Positions 23,313-34,943 of a stretch of DNA of 64,000 nucleotides are shown one piece after another (position 1 is the first letter of the stretch; each line of letters starts with the position of its first letter). Below the pieces are notes generated by a model. It was not told the DNA's origin, searched no databases, and was given only the letters and a program-made list of their open reading frames with translations. The stretch lies in NCBI GenBank assembly GCA_018466975.1, contig CM031560.1, positions 558,001 to 622,000 of the forward strand. Direction: 5' to 3'. The stretch is from Sparassis latifolia (taxonomy: Eukaryota > Basidiomycota > Agaricomycetes > Polyporales > Sparassidaceae). Position numbers and translations under genes: made by a program.

Positions 23313-26141
23313 TTAGGCATCACGAGAGGTGCCAGCGCGACCGAGACTGGTGTTGAGTCGGCGTTGCATTCGCGCTCGGGTGTCGCGACGCTGAAGGTCG
23401 GCAGAGGAGTACCATAACTCGGGATCCATATTCGACGGGTGATAACGTTTCAAACGGGCAGCATTGTACAAGGTACGAAGGATGTAGCCGTTTCGTGTGC
23501 GGAGCTGATAAACGTTCCGGTCAGTGACATCGTGAACGATGAAGGGTCCGTCCCAGCGCGGATGGAGTTTCGTCGGGTTCTCCGAACGTCGAAGGACATA
23601 ATCGCCAATCCCGAGCACGCGTTCGTGGTAAGTACCCTCACGGCGGTGCGCCTCGTCCTGCAAGCGGCGTAAGGCGCGCGTGTTCGCCTCGGTTCGGAAC
23701 CTCTCAAGGTTCTGAACATGCTCGAGACGACGGTTTTGCAACGTCGCGATCTCCGCGTCGGTCGGTGGCGCCCGAAGAAGGTCGTAAGTCGTTTCGTGCG
23801 GAAGACAGGGCTGACGACCAAACGCAAGGAAGAAAGGTGACGCGCCATGGCTCCGACTGACGTGCGCGCGCTGCGCAAGAAGTGCATCCGGTAAGTATTG
23901 ATCCCATTCGTCCTGTCGGTTGGGAGCCGTATAACGCGCTAACGTCTGTACCAGCATATCGTTAAACTTCTCGAGGCGGCCATTCGTCTGCGGATGGTAT
24001 GGCGAGGTGTGTAAGTGCTGAATTCCTAATCGTTGAAGATAATTCTGAAAAGGATACGACAGAAATTCCTCTCCATTATCCGTGAGGATGGTGGAAGGCT
24101 TCCCATGGGTCGTGATAAGGCGGCGCAGCAATGCGATGACAGCAATATGAGAACGGCGTGGAATTGCAGTCGCGTAGGCAAAATCGGTGCCGTGATCCAT
24201 GGCGGTAAGAATATACTCATTTCCTTCTTTCGATTTCACCAGGGGACCTATAAAGTCGAAAGCCCAACGATCAAAGGCATCCGTACGAGGAAGTGGGTGC
24301 AACGGCTGGGCAGGTGGAGCCTCGCGCTGCGTGAACTGGCAAGCATCGCAGCGACGGATAACGAATTCGACTAACTCAGTGACAATTGGCAGCCATACGC
24401 GCGACTTCAATGCTTCCGCAACCGCACGAACACCGAGATGTCCGAGGTCGGTGTGTACCTCCCGAATGACCTGCAAGGCCTCGTCAAGGTTCACCGGAAC
24501 TGGCAAGAAGACTTCGCCCTGACCAAGGTCAACAGAGTGAAAGAGTGCACCATCGCGGACGAGGAAGCCGCGACAACTCGGCTCAGCACTAGCATCTCGA
24601 AGTAAGTCTTCTCTCCATTTCTTCAAAGTCTCGAAAAGCGCTGACCTATCATGGTCCACTGCTGGCTCCATCGGGTTCGCAAACAACGGGCCAGAGGCCT
24701 CATAGTCTGGAACATCAGCTTGGCCATCACGACGGGACAATGCATCAGCGGCAAGCTGATTACGACCGGGGTGGTACCGGATTAGCACATCAAAGTGTGC
24801 GATGTTGTCGGCGAAACGGGCAAGACGGCGACCCAAATGTTTCTGCGACAAGAAGTACTTCAAAGATTCATGGTCGGAATGCACAACAACAGGTGAGCCT
24901 TCAATGTAGCTTCGCCATTTCTGCAAACAGTAATCAATCGCAAGCATTTCGCGCTCCTGCGCGGAGTACCGCTGCTCAGTCGGGGTCATACGACGTGATT
25001 CAAAAGCAATCGGCCGAAGATCAGACTCCTTGAACGCGAAGCGTGAGCGATCTCCCTCCCCCTTGGGAAAATCATTTTGCGATTGATGGAGGATACCACC
25101 AATAGCATGGCCCGAAGCATCAACATCGAGAACGAAGAGACGCCAAGGTGACGGGTAACTGAGAAGAGGAGCAGAGGTAAGTCGCGATTTCAAAGCGACA
25201 AAAGCCTGTTCGCAAGGGGCTGACCATTTAATTTCAGCACGCTTCCGGGGATTGCCCTTTAATAAATCGTACATCGGCTCAGCAATCTTCGCAAACCCTT
25301 TCATGAAACGGCGGTAGTAGCCAGTAAGATTGAGGAAACCGCAAAGACGAGTAACGTTATCGGGACGTGGCCATTCAGTGATGGCCTGGACTTTCTCTGG
25401 ATTCGGACGGACACCGGCAATAGAAACAATGTGCCCGAGATAAGTCAACTCGGTTTGAACCCACTGACATTTGTCCTCGTGTAGGATCAGACCCTGATGA
25501 TCAAGACGGGTGAGGACCTAGTCGACATCAGCGAGATGCTGTGGAAGGTTCGGTGAGTAGATGATGATGTCATCAAGATAGACCATTACGCAGCGATCAA
25601 GACGCAAACGAAGGAGGTCGTTCATAAAGTTCTGGAAAGTCGCAGGTGCATTGCAGAGGCCGAGAGGCATAACACGAAACTGATAGTGGCCGAAACGCGT
25701 AGCAAACGCGGTCAGCGGGCGTGATGCAGCACTGAGTGGGATCTGCCAGTAACCGGATCGCAAGTCAAGGGTCGTGAAGAAACGCGCGCCACGAAGATTT
25801 TGATAGGAATCATCGATACGAGGAAGAGGGTAAGCATTCCGTACAGTGAAGTTATTAAGCTGACGGAAATCAACACATACCCGCATTTTCCCGTCCTTCT
25901 TCCGAATGAGAATCAATGGCGTGGACCACGGAGACTTGCTCGGTTCAATAATTCCATCCCGCAGACCTTCGTCAACAAACTTCCGAACCTCCTCGTGCTC
26001 CGGTGGTGATAAAGGACGCCCATGCGCACGAATTGGTCGTGTTCCAGTCACATCGATGACATGTTCACATTGACCTGCTGGTGGTGCACCAAGCTTCGTA
26101 CGAAATAACCGTGGAAACTTTGCCTTCATACGCGCATGCAA
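23313..26141 (-). pseudogene. Pol of Gypsy element 1 (RT, RNase H, integrase), one in-frame TAG
   Basis: The frame starts within the end of gag and runs to 23313. RT motifs: DGKMRVCVDFRQLN, LDLRSGYWQIPL, FRVMPLGLCNAPATFQ and VMVYLDDIIIYS (catalytic DD). A TAG at 25518-25520 follows HLADVD; the frame then continues with VLTRLDHQGLIL. RNase H follows (FVLDVDASG ... ADALSRRDGQ). The integrase has a zinc-binding HLGVRAV...CDACQ segment, the DDE core (WAFDFIGPL, ILTDNGEEF, YHPQTNGRLEKFN) and a GPY/F-like end (HPRWDGPFIVHDV). The frame relation to gag requires +1 (or -2) shifting. Apart from the TAG, no break was found, so the stop may be recent or suppressible. The product would reverse-transcribe and integrate the element. 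Confidence 0.9.
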
Positions 26142-27615
26142 GTGCGCACCAAACGATTTGATCTTCGCTGTGGCCAGAGGTTTCCTGCGGAGACTCAGTT
26201 ACAGGTTCTTCAGCTAACGAGTACAACTCCAATGGGGCAGCTACAAGAGAAGCCCAACGGTTTGATGCAGCGGCTCCAGCGACGCGCGGCAGGGGAAGAG
26301 GCTGCTGTACAGTCATGGCATGCAGCCGTACAACCTGACAAGTACGCGGATCCGTCAAGAACCAAGAGCGTGTAGCCCAATCAGGCTGCGCATTATACTT
26401 CTGCAGCCATTCTTGGCCAATAACCATGTCGAAGCGCAGTGTATCGGTGTCCAAAATGAATGCGCAAATCGGCTTCTGCCAACCCCCAATTTTGATGGCA
26501 AAATGAGCCCAAGCTGACGTGGTAGTGGCACCTGCACCGCGAACAGAATGAGCCGTCATAGGGTACGTCGTAAGATTAGCCCTTCTGACAACTGACGGCT
26601 TGATATAGCAGTAGGCGGCACCAGTATCAATAATGGCCGACGCGAGCTGAAGAGGCTTCGCATTGACACTGGGAGCGAGCTGGACAGCATAGGTGGGCAA
26701 TAAATGAGGTTCAGGTGCGTCATCGGATAGATCAAGCACTGATAACTCCAACGGTTCCTCGCAGCAATCAGTGAACAGCGGGGGCTCGCTTCCCTCGAAG
26801 AGGTTCAACTCCTGCGGAGGACGACGTTTCCGAGGTAAGCGACAATTTCGGCTATAATGGCCAAGGCCATTGCAGTTAAAGCAACGTACACGGCTAACCC
26901 GATCCTTCGTCTTCAGTGGTGGCGGCTGTTCCATCGCATCAAGGTCCATCGGAACTGGACCAGTAGATGGTGGCGAAGGCGTAGGAGGCGAAGGTGAAGA
27001 TGATGCGGCAGATGGAGAAGACGAAGATGATGAAAAAAGACGGTGAGTAAACCCTTTCGTCTTCTTGCGGAAACCGTTTGTGTTGTTCTGATGCTGCGCA
27101 GGGACATGATGAAGGTTTGAGAGGCGTTCGATCTTGCGCGCCGAAAAATACATCTCCTCGACATTCTTCAGCTTGTCGCGGCGGATGTCCTTCGCAAACT
27201 CGACTGGAAGACGGCTGAGAAAATTCGACAAGCGGTCACCAAATGTCATGTCAACCTCAGGAATCTGAGTCTCGAGGTTGCGGAAAGCGGCAGCATATCG
27301 AGTAAGGTTCCCTTTCCAAGGAACAGAACGCAGCTCATTGCGCAGAGTCTCAACACGCAACGGTGTATCGAACTTGTCTGTCAGAGCCTTTCGCAACTCA
27401 GCCCAGGTAAAGCCGCGCCCGATCTTCTTCTTCTGTGCAACGTACCAACGCTGAGCCTCACCACGGAACAGCATCGGGACTTGTAACGGCCAATCCACCT
27501 CGGGAATGTGCTGACCTCGGAGGTAATCCTCGATCAACGTCAGCCAAGCACCAAGATCGTCGCTATCCTTGCCGTGGAAATGTGCGAGGTCGACCTTGAA
27601 TTGGCCGGGGCGCAC
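26065..27615 (-). CDS. Gag-protease of Gypsy element 1
   Basis: A 516-residue frame. The N-terminal half is a Ty3/Gypsy capsid domain (FHGKDSDDLGAWLTLIEDYL, WKGNLTRYAAAFRNLE). A Ser/Pro tract is followed by one CCHC zinc knuckle (CFNCNGLGHYSRNC) that binds RNA. The C-terminal third is a retropepsin-like protease with the active site AIIDTGAAYCYI and a later VIGQEWL. The protein packages RNA in virus-like particles and processes the polyprotein. It overlaps pol by 77 nt in another frame; the overlap window after VTESPQ is where a frameshift would be needed. The first Met is chosen; the leader upstream to the LTR is about 440 nt. Confidence 0.9.
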   Translation of the reverse strand: MRPGQFKVDLAHFHGKDSDDLGAWLTLIEDYLRGQHIPEVDWPLQVPMLFRGEAQRWYVAQKKKIGRGFTWAELRKALTDKFDTPLRVETLRNELRSVPWKGNLTRYAAAFRNLETQIPEVDMTFGDRLSNFLSRLPVEFAKDIRRDKLKNVEEMYFSARKIERLSNLHHVPAQHQNNTNGFRKKTKGFTHRLFSSSSSSPSAASSSPSPPTPSPPSTGPVPMDLDAMEQPPPLKTKDRVSRVRCFNCNGLGHYSRNCRLPRKRRPPQELNLFEGSEPPLFTDCCEEPLELSVLDLSDDAPEPHLLPTYAVQLAPSVNAKPLQLASAIIDTGAAYCYIKPSVVRRANLTTYPMTAHSVRGAGATTTSAWAHFAIKIGGWQKPICAFILDTDTLRFDMVIGQEWLQKYNAQPDWATRSWFLTDPRTCQVVRLHAMTVQQPLPLPRVAGAAASNRWASLVAAPLELYSLAEEPVTESPQETSGHSEDQIVWCALACAYEGKVSTVISYEAWCTTSRSM

Positions 27616-28042
27616 GGAAACAGGTGGCGGAGGAGGAGCAGGCGGGAGAGTAAAATGTGCCGGAGGGAGATTGAATTGGGCGTTCGCAAAACCGTGTTCG
27701 AGGGCAATGCGGATATCGTCGGCAGAAAGGGCTGGGGCCTGGCGTGAGTAACGCGGTGGTCAAGATCACGAAGGATTGCCTCGAGGCGTGATAGGTGTCC
27801 TCGGGAAGGCCAGCAGCAAGCGCGCGAGCTGAGCCTGAGGATCCATAGCGGCGCACTTAGTACGAAATAGGAAGGTGTAGTACTACAATAAACAGCGTAC
27901 CACTGAGTGTGAAGGGGGTGAGCGTCAGCGGGAGAACGGCGACGTCAAGAACAGTGTCGACAGAAAGATATTAGCTGAGGAGAGTGAAGCTCGATCAACG
28001 GCGAGAGTCCTGTCTCGAAGTATGAGGCTGCTGCAGGTAACC

Positions 28043-28062
28043 CCACACTTGATCAAGTGTGG
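28043..28062. other. 20-bp perfect palindrome at the 5' LTR/leader junction
   Basis: ccacacttgatcaagtgtgg reads the same on both strands and spans the LTR boundary at 28057/28058. A tRNA primer-binding site normally starts here; no standard TGG start is visible directly at the LTR end. Confidence 0.8.
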
Positions 28063-28451
28063 TATCGCCCTATTTCTTACGGAGCTCAGACCGGTGAGAC
28101 TGCGAAACGGGGCGAGAGAATTCTGGTGTATTCGTCGTTCTCGGCCTACTTAAATACTCGTACAGTACAATCGGTCTGAGTCAGTACCGAGATAAGTGTA
28201 GTCAGCGAGAGACAAGCCGAGCCGTGGGATCGATGCTACGTAGAGTCAGAATCTCGATGGGAATAAGGACAAGTCGTCATACGTAGCGGGTGACTTGTCA
28301 GAGGGTCAGGAAGTGACGAAATCGTATGACTAGGAATAGGGGAACTGAGTCGAGAATATGTCGTACAAGATCTCCTCAAAATGAAATGGAGACATACCAT
28401 TTTCGGAAGGGACACAACAAGACCAAACCGAACACGTCGTCGGGCCCAACA
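28058..28451 (-). repeat. Right (5') LTR of Gypsy element 1
   Basis: 394 bp, transcriptional start side because genes run on the minus strand. One difference from the left LTR. It is followed by the target duplication caga. Confidence 0.95.
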
Positions 28452-28484
28452 CAGAGGCCTCTCATACGAGGTTCGAGACTAGGC

Positions 28485-28691
28485 CGATGAGAGTCATTTG
28501 CACCGAGTGCGGCCTGCCAAGTCGTCGGGACGGTATGACTAGCGAGTCATCGCTAAGTTCTTCTCTATGGGTGAGTCATTGGATCTGAATTCAGAGCGAT
28601 AGCGTTTATCGTATATGGACCCGGTATTTTGTTGAGTTGCCATATGCACACGCTTCGCCTCACAACTGGAATATGGTGCGTCTTGCGCTCA
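28485..28691. repeat. Dispersed repeat, copy 2 (copy 1 at 9975-10190)
   Basis: It shares gatgagagtcatttgcaccg and the tail ctggaatatggtgcgtcttg with copy 1, with diverged sequence between them. It lies directly beyond the right LTR of Gypsy element 1, which may have inserted beside or into it. Confidence 0.7.
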
Positions 28692-29511
28692 GATTTACAG
28701 CCAAACCTACTTGACAACATAGATTTGCGTCAGATAATTAGGACATGCATAGTGAATAGATCCAGCTGAAAGTGCGAACTTTTTGTTCACAACTTGCCCT
28801 TGCTCTCGTCTTGTCTGAAGACTGGCTCTACTGCGCGCGTACTGCGCACACCGCGCAGCACCATACTCACTTCTTCAACAAGGCTAGGACGCGCAAGAGC
28901 GCATGGGTTTATTGCGCAGAGGTTGCTGCGTATTGCGAAATCTGGCTAATACATAACCACCACCGGAGAATACTGATATATGGATGTTGAGAGAGTATTG
29001 GTCAGGTAGACAAAGTTACCAAATACTGCGGATAACCAACGCCGAGTCACTGACTAGCCTTCGGTTCCGCACCTACTCAGGTACTGGATATTCTGACGCA
29101 GGCTAAGCACACTCTAGGTGTTGTTTTACGTGTCTTTAGGTATTTCCTTCACGTTCGCAGTCGCTGATGGTTCACAGGTCCGCAGTTCTTCTTGTACAAT
29201 GTGACCATGTCTGTCTCCCTCGACACATGGTGTCTCGGTCGGATAAGTTGTAACCTCGGTGAAGACCAGCTTATCTTCTTCCCAATCATTGTGCAGCTGC
29301 GTCAACTCACGCTCATACAGTCTCGATGGCTGAGTCCCATGAGGGAGAATGATGATTGCACTGTCGCGCACTAATGTTTCAACCTGTCTGATTTGGCGCT
29401 CACTTCACTTTATAACGACCTCGAGAGACGACTGATTCTATATCACTCTCGAGTGCTGTTCAGTACTATCCAGCCCATTTTCATACCTGCTACAGCATTT
29501 TCTACGCCCCC
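28692..29511. other. Intergenic, upstream of small gene
   Basis: No gene was recognised. The last 150 bp before 29512 are CT-rich (cactttataacgacctcg, tatcactctcgag) and probably contain the promoter of the small gene; tttataa at about 29410 is a TATA-like site. Confidence 0.4.
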
Positions 29512-29873
29512 ATGGCAGATAATTCACCATCTGCGTCTACCATATCTCTGCTTCCCGATTCCAAGGATGCCGCTTCACCGTCGGCATCCACTGCACAACT
29601 GATACCCAAGGTGCGGCTTCTGAAGCATCATTACCTCGTCCACGAGCTGACACACATCGACTGCTCTGTTCTGGCTGGCCACTCGAAATATTCGCGATAC
29701 AGGCACTGCCGAAGCCAAAGGACTATGAGGCCGCCCTCGGAGCCTTGGCAACGTCGTACGGGTGGGGTGCCGGTATGGCCCCAACCACCGCACTCAAGCA
29801 GCCGAAGGCGAAATCGAAAGCACCTGTCAAGCCTGACACTGGATCTTCCGGTGCTCAACCATCTCGTAAATGA
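29512..29873 (+). CDS. Small uncharacterised conserved fungal protein (89 aa)
   Basis: Two exons, 29512-29610 and 29703-29873, joined by a 92-nt GT-AG intron in phase 0. Exon 1 encodes a Ser/Ala-rich start (MADNSPSASTISLLPDSKD). Exon 2 encodes ALPKPKDYEAALGALATSYG, then a Lys/Pro-rich basic tail ending QPSRK. I recall similar short fungal proteins with a KDYEAAxGALxxSYG core, but no function is known. There is no signal peptide or membrane segment. Without the intron the first frame runs on as unrelated low-quality sequence, which supports the splice. Confidence 0.6.
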
Positions 29874-30779
29874 GGCCGCAGGGGATGAGTCGAGACGGTG
29901 TGTTGCGGTTATTTCTTTTCCGCGACCCGTTCGATCCACCTTAGGTTGTGATATGCTCAGTATCGCAGGCTAATTTAGGCCATTCCTTGCAGATTGTTTA
30001 AATCTATGCCGCTGTTCTTTTGATAGTGTGTGATGACCCAGGGTGGACATGGAGCGAGTACCAACCGATATTGTTTCGTCTTTGGCGGTATCCTGTGGTT
30101 TTTGAGTCTGTATAACCTTCTCAACGAAGCATAGCTGCTACAGGATTACTGCTACTCTGCGGAAATTTTACTCTGCGATGTCTTACAGTCTACCCGCAAC
30201 AACCATCTAACGAAAGGAGATTGATAAATCGACAACTCCAAAGTTTGTGGGAAATCAGAGTTGGGTGTCAACGTTCCGAATTTGGTGGCGGGAGATGCGA
30301 GATAGCCAAGCCAGCCAGTGCGATGGACAACATCTTTGAAGTTGTAATATTTGGGACCCTCATAGTAATACACACAAAAACGCAGTTCTTGACGAAGCCT
30401 ACTGCCAACCTACTGCGGAACCCTGGCCGTAAGTCCATTAACGAACCTACTCAACTTCCTATTCCGAGGCGCCGTCGGCTTAGTCAGCGTGCCAGTTGCC
30501 ATATTGGAACACATTTTTGGGTCTGTCCGTCACGGCCGACGTCCGCTCGTCCTGCTCGTCAACCTCTCTCATACAGAGCCGCTCGTCCTGTTCATTTGGA
30601 CACGAAATAAAAGGGTGAGTTGCTCCTGCTTGTCAGCCGGTTCAGCAAGCATTTTGCCTTGGACGGATGTTCGATGAACGTTGCATGGCGGCGGTGTCAT
30701 AACGCGTTGAGCGTCTTCCAGTGTATGCGTACGTTCGCTGACTGTGGAACAGCTGAGAGGCGCCGTTGTGTCTCCAGAC
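29874..30779. other. Intergenic, small gene to CBP3-like gene
   Basis: Several short overlapping frames without motifs. A CT-rich stretch and gtgtatgcgtacg lie shortly before the CBP3 start. No repeat was found. Confidence 0.4.
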
Positions 30780-32469
30780 ATGCTCCCCCGCACCGTCCTC
30801 GCGCGACGCCTTCCCCGCCCTTCCGCGCTGATTGTCCACCTACATCACCTCCGCCCACAATCCACTGCTTCAGTTGCTTTCTCCCAACCCGCTCAAACGT
30901 CTCCTCCACCAGCACCGACACCTAGACCTTCACCCGTCCCACATAACCCTCCCCCTACTTCCAAGCCGGCCCAAAATGCCGCGCCGCCCCCAGGCAAGCC
31001 GCGGCACCCAAAGTCGTGGCTCACGAAAAAGCTCGAGGCCAACCCCGCTGCGAAGAGCGCGTTCCTGAAGATGATGGGCATGCTCGGCTACGGCAGTGCG
31101 AAGCAAGTCGCAGGGAGGCGCGCGTTCCTCATGTATGAGCGACTATGTGTCGTCCGTCCGGATGAGGATAGAATGTTTTGGCAGGAAGGTACGTCCTTTC
31201 TTGTGCCTATTTTGTTTTATTCGACTCTGCTGGGTGTTGTCGTATGAGTGCTGGTTGGCATCGACGCGTCCATCGGCGCTGTCATCTGCTCGTATTGCTC
31301 CCCCTTCTTTACGGGATTAGATGTAGGTGGTATATATGTGTGTCGAAAGGCACCAGACTCTCATATGCAAGCTCTGCATGGATGATGAGTCCCATTGGTA
31401 CAGACTTCGAAGATGTGATGCAATTGCCATCTGGAGTGTTGGGCTAGCGGGTCCTGTCCGTGAACCATCACGACCCTTCTAGGTTAATCTGCGACTCAGA
31501 GTTTGATGCAAGCCTGATTGCTCAATAACCTTCTCAACAACCTTTGGTGGGAGCTTGCGGTACGGATAGCCCTTTATGGCTCGTTTGATGGACGTCTGTT
31601 ATTGTTTCCGATGCGCCACCCAAATAACAACTTATTCTGATGAACGTGTCCCGGCCGCCTGTCATGGCATGCTCACACCGCTTTATCAGAATGTCACCTA
31701 CCACCGACATTTCAGTCGTGGTTCACCGTCGTGAATCTGCACGTCTGGCTCCTAACTGTGCGGCTACGCGCCCTTCCACCGCCACACGGGATGAATCACA
31801 TCCAAGCGCTGATTGACCACTTTTTCCTCGACATCGAGGACCGGGTGCGCGCAGTGCTACAGCCGGCGTCGCCGGACTCATCAGTGCCGACGACGCCGTA
31901 CTCGCAGGGCCCGTACACGCCTACGACGGAGTTCTACACTATTGCGAACGCGGACGCACAAACTGGGAAGCGCGCGCGCGCTCCGGAGCGGCTCGTCACG
32001 ACGCAGATGAAGATCTTCCGCGAGCAGTGGGCCGGCATGGGCCTGTCGTTCGACGTTGGGCTCCTCCGCGGTGACGCCGAAATGGCCGGCGCGATTTGGC
32101 GAAACTTCTTGGGCGCGCGCGCGCGCGGGCATCATGTACCCCTCGGCGGGAGAGGAGAAGCCGTTCTTTAGACGGACGGTGAACCTCGCAGGGGGGGAGG
32201 TCGAGAAGGTGCGCGGGCCGCTAGAGGCGGAGGAGGCGCGCGATGACGGGTCGGGTGTGCACGACTATGCACCGACCGAGGTGGACAGGTACGTCGCGTA
32301 CCCGGAGCTGATGGCAGCGCTCGTGGCATATATCCGCCGGGAGCTGATGCGGCTGGAGCGTATACCGGACGCACAGATTCTTGGTCCCGGCATGGTGGGG
32401 CGGGATGGAGAGGGCGTGCGGGATCTGAGGTTCGGGCGTGTGAGGGAGGGAGGCGTGCTGCGGCCGTAA
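30780..32469 (+). CDS. CBP3: Ubiquinol-cytochrome c chaperone (CBP3 family), with a frame break
   Basis: Exon 1 (30780-31188) begins with an Arg-rich mitochondrial presequence (MLPRTVLARRLPRPSALIVH), a Pro-rich linker and KSAFLKMMGMLGYGSAKQVA. Exon 2 (from 31690) reads CHLPPTFQSWFTVVNLHVWL, then ALIDHFFLDIEDRVRAVLQP and TTQMKIFREQWAGMGLSFDV. These are the core of PF03981. The protein binds newly made cytochrome b at the mitoribosome and helps complex III assembly. Intron 1 is 501 nt, about ten times the local norm. At 32113-32126 a GC-dinucleotide run causes a frame change: one unit less would join NFLGAR to GIMYPSAGEEKPFFRR, and the second frame ends at 32469. It is either a real frameshift or an assembly error in the run. 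Confidence 0.8.
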
Positions 32470-34943
32470 GCGCAATGTGCACACGTCGCACAGTGTGGTT
32501 AGAATTTACTTAGCGTGTATATTCTACTAATTCTCCACTCTTGCAACGGGACTTTAAGATGAGACAGCAACGTTCGACGATGCGGCTGTATTTACCGTAA
32601 GATGAATTCAGTGAGCATGTTGCTCGAAGGACGATAGCCAGCACCGTAGAACATTTGGTCAACGACGGTAGCGGTGGCCCTATAGGGAGAAGCTGAGCAG
32701 AGGAAGTAGCGTCCATGAGTTGGTACTTACCCAGAACAAAAATTAAAAAATAAGATGGTGGTCGTCTTCGAAGAGCGAATTATCGAGAAATACAACGCTA
32801 TGAACCTGATCATTGGATAATTATAATGTTAATCTAGTGAGAACGAGCTCGACTGAGCCCGCCATTTCTCCTGACCTCAGAGCAAATCGCTGGGTTGGCG
32901 TTGCGCCTCGCCAGTAGCTAGGAAAAAGGAAGCACATTCCAGTTTCGCTTGAGCCACTTCCGCTCTCAGAGGAAAAACAAGGCAGAGCTAGTTGAGGAAA
33001 GCCTGAGAGAACCGACAGACAACAAAGTGAGAGTCATCATTACAGCGAGGGTGCTGGATTCACTTGACAATGCTGGGGTATTGTACGCGCCGGATGTCAG
33101 GGAGATGTTACCGCCAGTTGGTGGTAGACCGCGAATAATAGAGCGGCGCAATCAGTGGGTGGGGATAGAGAGATAAATAGTCGGGCATGGGAGATATGTC
33201 TCTTCAAGTGCTACTAGTATGCACAGCAGGATGTATGGTATCTCGCATCGCTTTTTGGAGGAGGGCTAGAATGCGTGGATAATTGACCTCGTCAGATCGT
33301 CATAGTAAAGGGGAGAAAATATCGTTATATACAGTGACCCAAACTTTTAAGGGCTGTGAGGCCGGTACGATACCTTTCCCACACGCTCGCTACGGTGGTC
33401 GGTCCTACTGCTCGCGAGGAAATAACGTATCCAATCCGAGTTTGAGGGTAACTCACTTCTGTCGATGAGCATGTTGCTCTGTGTCTAGAGGATTTTGCGG
33501 CGTAGTACCAACTTGCACTCGACATTGTAAAATATCATCGCCTGATGGAGGTAGTGATTAGCGATACCAGTGTTCCTTGATCGCCCGAGTGGTGTGCGCG
33601 TAGGGAATACATTCTCCAACGCCAATACAGCTTTCACAGTGGATTTTTCAATGTGTAACACCGACTTCGACATCACGATGATACTGCACATCCGTACTGT
33701 GCCGGATCTACGGCAGGACTGGGAACTTGAAGGGGCTGGCCCAAATCAAAGGAACACTCTCAAAGCGACGTTCAGTCAGCACTTGCGTTTCCGAGGCTAC
33801 TGTCAGAGTCCTTCCACGTCCCAGGTTACTTTATGACTGAGAGTAGAGCAGGGGGTAATTAGTTGCCCTTTTTGGCACCTGTTTACTCACCGCAGTATGT
33901 TGGTTCGAGGCCGGGAATCGCTACATTGCATTGTACGTGCATCGCTCCCTGCATTAAGTCATGCATGAGATGATATTGGAGTGCAGAGGTACGCATCTGG
34001 GTGCGTCGTTCGGCTCTCTCGCAGTAAAAGCGGATACCGCCTGAACGTAGAGTCCAGATTGTTGACGGGTGACGGCTTTGGGCATGGCAGACAACAAGAA
34101 GATGAACCGGATACGTAGGTGGCGTGAGGAAAGAGATTCAAATTAGTCATGCGTCCCGACACACCTGTACTGTTGCCAGTATGCATTCCAAATGACTTAA
34201 ACGACTTCGTGATATTGTCTGCAGACGCACTGGCAGTGAAGGCTACTACCAATCAATAGGCTACGGAAGTGCTGTTGATCAACACCCGCAGGAGAAAATA
34301 ATTTCCCGTCACCGTCAAGACAGGCGTGCGCACCGCCAACGATATGTTCATCTGGAGACTGCACCGATATCACAGGAGTAACGCTGGGGGGTTGCAGCGA
34401 TCGCGCTTGGTATCAACAACAAAACCTGCCAAATACGGAATATGGATCGACCAGCCACCTATCTGCCACAAATACAGTACCAATTTGAACGGTGACCGGT
34501 GACCCGCGCGGCCGGTGTTGCAAAGGTAGAAGTTCTCTGCAGGTTCTGTTATAGCACTCAGATTGACGACGATAGTTCAATTGTTCTTGCCATCACAGGG
34601 CCCTGATCTAGAACTCATTGGCTTCAAGTTCGCGATGTGGCATTGTAATCTTCACTTCTCATACTGACGTCTCGCCTGGAAGCCGAACGGCGGAAGATCG
34701 CAGCAGGTGCCAACGCATCCAGATTTACGGGTAGCTTGACCAAATCCGTATACAACGTTACCTTCCAAAGCATGAGACCGTGCACACATGAACCATCAAA
34801 AGCGGGTTGTCCATGTGTACAGAGCTCTTCCGAAGTCTTCGCTGCGATGCATCAGATTCCAGCGGGATGTCAGGTGAGTGTCCTGTTCGAAACTATTAAA
34901 TAGATGGTAGTGCGAACATTGACATGCAGAACCTTTTGACGCG
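32470..34943. other. 2.5-kb region with no recognised gene
   Basis: Frames are short and show no family motif on either strand; the longest plus-strand candidate is about 75 codons at 32949. No repeat partner or transposon end was found in this window. It may hold degraded sequence or non-coding DNA. Confidence 0.4.

Larger units (their letters stand above)
22801..28451 (-). mobile_element. Ty3/Gypsy LTR retrotransposon 1, nearly intact
   Basis: The 5.65-kb element has two 394-bp LTRs differing at one position, a purine-rich PPT (23195-23204), gag-protease and pol frames on the minus strand, and a 4-bp target duplication. Order of pol is RT, RNase H, integrase, as in Ty3/Gypsy. One TAG in RT and the gag/pol frame change are the only obvious barriers. 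No chromodomain was seen at the integrase C-terminus. The near-identical LTRs show a recent insertion. Confidence 0.95.

Noticed and set aside
22796..28456. 5-bp target duplication for Gypsy element 1
   Set aside because: Only 4 bp (caga) match when the LTR ends are TG...CA; the fifth base differs on either side.
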